Shown here one piece after another: positions 61,384-64,000 of a stretch of DNA of 64,000 nt (the stretch's first letter is position 1; every line of letters begins with the position of its first letter). The position numbers were made by a program, and so were the translations under genes. Source of the stretch: Mycolicibacterium sarraceniae (GTDB taxonomy: Bacteria; Actinomycetota; Actinomycetes; Mycobacteriales; Mycobacteriaceae); contig NZ_AP022595.1 of NCBI RefSeq assembly GCF_010731875.1, positions 3,038,001-3,102,000 of the forward strand. The letters run 5' to 3'. Below the pieces are notes generated by a model. That model worked only from the letters and a program-made list of their open reading frames with translations. It was not told where the DNA came from and ran no database searches.

Positions 61384-61980
61384 GTCCCATCGCCTTGGAC
61401 AACAATCTGTCGACCTGGGTCAATTACGGCAACCGCTACTGGCCCGCCGGCTACCTCGTCGACGCCATCGGAACGGTGCGGCACATCACCTTCGGTGAAG
61501 GTGGCTACGCCCGACACCGAACGGATTGCCGCGTCAACTGCTCACCGACGCGCATCCAGGTGAAAAGCTGCCCGCACCAAGTTATTTCCCTGACAGCACA
61601 CCACCTCAGGGGTTGACACCCGAGACGCATCTGTCAGTCGGCAAGGCCAATACGGCCAAGGCAAACGGGATTTTCAGTACCCGCCACAGCGTCGCGACAC
61701 TGCCGTTGCCTACTGTGGCCACTGGTCACTGGACTATCAGGGCTCGATCGCGGATGCCGACGCCTGCGCGATCGAGCTGAACTACCGTGCCAAAGTCGTC
61801 TAGCTGGTCGTCGGCGGCACCGGAACCGTGACGGTCTCCCGCGGTGGTCGGACGCGTGCGGTTGCGATCAGTGGACCGCCGACCAGCCGCCAGATCGTGG
61901 CCGGCGTGGACATCGCGCCCCGACACCTTGAATTCCAGGTCAGCCGTGGACTGCAAGTATTCTCCTTCACCTACGGCTGA
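61384..61980 (+). pseudogene. dipZ: 3' remnant of dipZ (cytochrome c biogenesis/thioredoxin-like protein)
   Basis: Right of the IS the plus strand reads [20 protein letters not shown] then [20 protein letters not shown] in one frame, [16 protein letters not shown] and [13 protein letters not shown] in another, and [34 protein letters not shown] and [12 protein letters not shown] in others, ending at TGA 61978. This is the C-terminal thioredoxin-like and following domain of DipZ as I recall it from Mycobacterium. At least three frameshifts and an in-frame stop; the membrane and N-terminal parts are absent. Truncated by the IS or by the island insertion. Confidence 0.75.
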
Positions 61981-62159
61981 AGCCGGGCTGATGCGCGATT
62001 AACACCTGACCAGCGCCGTCTGGCACAATTAATGGCTGGCCGACCCGCGGCTTCCTTCGAGGATGCGCCGGGGCCTGGTCACGCACGCGAGGCAAAACCG
62101 GATCCGGCAACCCGTCGGGATCGCTGAATTGCAGCGTGATTACCCGCAGGAGTTACTAC

Positions 62160-62639
62160 ATGGCTGTCAAGATCAAGCTTGCCCGGTTCGGCAAGATCCG
62201 CAACCCCCAGTACCGCATCGCAGTCGCTGACGCACGCAACCGTCGTGATGGCCGCGCGATCGAGGTCATCGGCCGCTACCACCCCAAGGAAGATCCGAGC
62301 CTGATCGAGATCGATTCCGAGCGCGCGCAGTACTGGCTGTCGGTCGGAGCTCAGCCCACCGATCCCGTCCTCACGCTGCTCAAGATCACCGGTGACTGGC
62401 AGAAGTTCAAGGGTCTGCCCGGCGCCGAGGGCACGCTGAAGGTCAAGGAGCCCAAGCCCAGCAAGCTCGACCTGTTCAACGCCGCGCTGGCCGAGGCCGA
62501 TGGCGCGCCATCCGGTGAGGCTGCCCAGCTCAAGAAGAAGAAGGCGCCCGCCAAGAAGGCTGAAGCTGCTGACGCTGAGCCCGCCGCCGAGGCTGCTGCC
62601 GAGCCGACCGCCGAAGCCACTGAGGCCGCCGCAGAATGA
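62160..62639 (+). CDS. rpsP: 30S ribosomal protein S16
   Basis: 159 residues from ATG 62160 with AGGAG 8 bp upstream. [20 protein letters not shown] then [20 protein letters not shown] is the universal S16 start; a Lys/Ala/Glu-rich tail (about 115-159) is the usual mycobacterial extension. Binds 16S rRNA early in 30S assembly. The 180-bp leader (61981-62159) holds CACAAT near 62023-62028 as a weak -10 candidate. First gene of the conserved rpsP-khpA-rimM-trmD unit and overlaps khpA by 4 bp. Confidence 0.97.
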   Translation: MAVKIKLARFGKIRNPQYRIAVADARNRRDGRAIEVIGRYHPKEDPSLIEIDSERAQYWLSVGAQPTDPVLTLLKITGDWQKFKGLPGAEGTLKVKEPKPSKLDLFNAALAEADGAPSGEAAQLKKKKAPAKKAEAADAEPAAEAAAEPTAEATEAAAE

Positions 62640-62878
62640 GCTCGGTCGTCGTTGACGCCGTAGAGCATCTGGTCCGCGGGATCGTCGACAATCCCGACGA
62701 CGTTCGCGTCGATATGGTCACCAACCGGCGGGGACGCACGGTTGAGGTCCATGTGCACCCCGAGGACCTCGGCAAGGTGATCGGCCGCGGCGGTCGCACC
62801 GCGACGGCGTTGCGCACCCTGGTCGCCGGTATCGGCGGTCGCGGTATCCGCGTCGACGTGGTGGACACCGACCAGTAG
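62636..62878 (+). CDS. khpA: KH-domain RNA-binding protein KhpA
   Basis: 80 residues. The KH core [19 protein letters not shown] with its GxxG loop (GRGG) is clear. KhpA pairs with KhpB in Gram-positive bacteria to bind RNA and affect cell-envelope growth (family knowledge). Position between rpsP and rimM is the standard one in actinobacteria. Starts by overlapping the rpsP stop; ends 2 bp before rimM. Confidence 0.95.
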   Translation: MSSVVVDAVEHLVRGIVDNPDDVRVDMVTNRRGRTVEVHVHPEDLGKVIGRGGRTATALRTLVAGIGGRGIRVDVVDTDQ

Positions 62879-62880
62879 CG

Positions 62881-63408
62881 ATGGAGCTCGTCGTCGGGCG
62901 TGTGGCGAAAGCGCACGGGATCACCGGCGAACTGGTGATCGACGTCCGCACGGACGACCCCGACGAGCGCTTCGCTGTCGGTAATCGGTTGCACCTCAAG
63001 CCTTCTCGCGGGGGCGCGGGCAAGGATGTCGTCATCGAGACGGTCCGTCCGCATGGTGCCCGCCTGCTGGTTCGGCTCAACGGCGTGTCCGACCGCAATG
63101 CCGCTGACGCGTTGCGCGGCAATCTGTTCGTCGTTGACACCGCTGATCTGCCCGAGATCGAGGACCCTGATGAGTTCTACGACCATCAGCTCGAAGGGCT
63201 CGCTGTACGGACGGTCGACGGCCTCGCTCTGGGCACGGTCGCCGAAGTGCTGCACACCGCCGGCGGCGAGCTGCTGGCGGTGCGCAACACCGACGGCGCC
63301 GAAATCTTGGTGCCGTTCGTCGGAGCGATCGTGACGTCGGTTTCGTTGGCCGAAGGGATCGAAATCGACCCGCCTGAAGGACTTTTGGACTTGGACGGCA
63401 TCGGTTGA
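62881..63408 (+). CDS. rimM: Ribosome maturation factor RimM
   Basis: 175 residues. N-terminal [20 protein letters not shown] is the RimM signature; the C-terminal PRC-barrel ([17 protein letters not shown], then [11 protein letters not shown]) completes it. Assists assembly of the 30S head by binding S19. Start ATG 62881, immediately after khpA. Confidence 0.97.
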   Translation: MELVVGRVAKAHGITGELVIDVRTDDPDERFAVGNRLHLKPSRGGAGKDVVIETVRPHGARLLVRLNGVSDRNAADALRGNLFVVDTADLPEIEDPDEFYDHQLEGLAVRTVDGLALGTVAEVLHTAGGELLAVRNTDGAEILVPFVGAIVTSVSLAEGIEIDPPEGLLDLDGIG

Positions 63409-63409
63409 G

Positions 63410-64000
63410 ATGCGCGTTGACGTCGTCACGATCTTTCCCGACTATCTAGCCCCAATCCGGCAGTCCTTGCCCGGCAAGGCCATCGAGTCGGGAATCCTTG
63501 ATGTCGCGGTACACGACCTGCGCCGCTGGACCCACGACGTGCACCACTCCGTTGACGACTCGCCCTACGGTGGTGGTCCCGGCATGGTGATGAAGGCCCC
63601 GGTTTGGGGTGAGGCGATCGACGAGATCTGCACCGAGGCATCACTTCTGGTGATTCCGACGCCGGCGGGCCGGCTGTTCACCCAAAACGACGCCCAGCGC
63701 TGGACGGGGGAGTCGCACCTGGTGTTCGCCTGCGGTCGTTACGAAGGTATCGACCAGCGGGTTGCCGAGGATGCGCGCCGGCGGATGCGGGTCGAAGAGG
63801 TGTCCATCGGCGACTACGTGCTGGCCGGCGGCGAGGTGGCGGCCTTGGTGATGATCGAGGCCGTCGTCCGGCTGCTGGCCGGCGTGATGGGCAATCCGCT
63901 CTCGCACCAAGACGATTCGCACTCGCCGGAGAAGGACGGTCTCCTGGAAGGCCCGAGCTACACGCGTCCACCGACCTGGCGCGAGCTGCCCGTACCGGAG
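63410..64000 (+). CDS. trmD: tRNA (guanine37-N1)-methyltransferase TrmD, 3' end outside window
   Basis: ATG 63410 opens RVDVVTIFPDYLAPIRQSLP; 197 codons are visible and the frame runs off the window edge. DDSPYGGGPGMVMKAPV, FACGRYEGIDQRV and EVSIGDYVLAGGEVAALVMI are the SPOUT trefoil-knot motifs that bind S-adenosylmethionine. Methylates G37 of tRNAs to prevent frameshifting. Starts 1 bp after rimM stop. Confidence 0.97.
   Translation, partial: MRVDVVTIFPDYLAPIRQSLPGKAIESGILDVAVHDLRRWTHDVHHSVDDSPYGGGPGMVMKAPVWGEAIDEICTEASLLVIPTPAGRLFTQNDAQRWTGESHLVFACGRYEGIDQRVAEDARRRMRVEEVSIGDYVLAGGEVAALVMIEAVVRLLAGVMGNPLSHQDDSHSPEKDGLLEGPSYTRPPTWRELPVPE

Noticed and set aside
60093..61387. Clean target-site duplication of the IS
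   Set aside because: GTCT and GTCC flank the repeats; one mismatch, so the duplication cannot be claimed.
1..64000. tRNA, rRNA, CRISPR array or riboswitch
   Set aside because: No cloverleaf-like, rRNA-like or regularly spaced repeat structure was noticed by eye; this is not an exhaustive computational search.

Overview
The window is high-GC actinobacterial DNA and is almost certainly from a Mycobacterium or Mycolicibacterium. Evidence includes a complete yrbEAB-mceA-F operon with an Mce-associated protein, a mycofactocin-coupled SDR, luciferase-like (F420/flavin) oxidoreductases, many fadE/fadD/CaiB-type lipid genes, and the order rpsP-khpA-rimM-trmD with a dipZ fragment beside it.

About 60 kb (1-60098) reads as one catabolic island for a hydrophobic, probably polycyclic or steroid/terpenoid-like acid. 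The substrate is inferred. Region 1 (1-15.3 kb) holds an acyl-CoA dehydrogenase, a class III CoA transferase, broken acyl-CoA dehydrogenase pieces and a TetR gene, followed by leftward operons: P450 plus ferredoxin, two 3-hydroxyisobutyrate-dehydrogenase-like enzymes, an alpha/beta hydrolase, a DUF35-Ltp (aldolase-type thiolase) fusion, ferredoxin plus NuoF-like reductase, a second hydrolase, a Rieske protein and two amidohydrolases. Region 2 (15.5-20.9 kb) has two adjacent acyl-CoA dehydrogenases, then P450-ferredoxin-SDR leftward. Region 3 (20.9-34.8 kb) is a rightward operon of aldehyde dehydrogenase, CoA transferase, hybrid thiolase, yrbEA, yrbEB, mceA-F and a small secreted protein. Region 4 (34.8-40.2 kb) holds small secreted proteins, the Mce-associated protein, a third P450, TetR genes and a decayed NTF2-like gene. 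Region 5 (40.2-50.9 kb) has TetR, a TauD-type dioxygenase, an LLM enzyme, a sulfotransferase-like protein, a TIM-barrel isomerase, a DUF1214 protein, enoyl-CoA hydratase, FadD, a KstD-like flavoprotein and a gutted IclR gene. Region 6 (51.0-60.1 kb) is a tight eight-gene operon: C-C bond hydrolase, MhpA-type hydroxylase, MhpB-type extradiol dioxygenase, KstD-like flavoprotein, LLM oxidoreductase, SDR, cyclase-family hydrolase and alpha/beta hydrolase.

A working picture (inference): the Mce system imports the substrate; P450s, dioxygenase and aldehyde dehydrogenase oxidise it; FadD and CoA transferases make CoA thioesters; acyl-CoA dehydrogenases, hydratase, thiolase and the DUF35-Ltp aldolase shorten it; KstD-like enzymes desaturate rings; and the MhpA/MhpB/hydrolase trio opens an aromatised ring.

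The island ends at a decayed IS701-type element (60097-61383) inserted in a dipZ relic (61384-61980). Beyond that lies the core ribosome/tRNA-modification operon (62160 to the window edge). Several operons carry inverted-repeat sites with a GAGAA/TTCTC core, suggesting shared control. Decay is common: at least seven relics or broken genes are visible.
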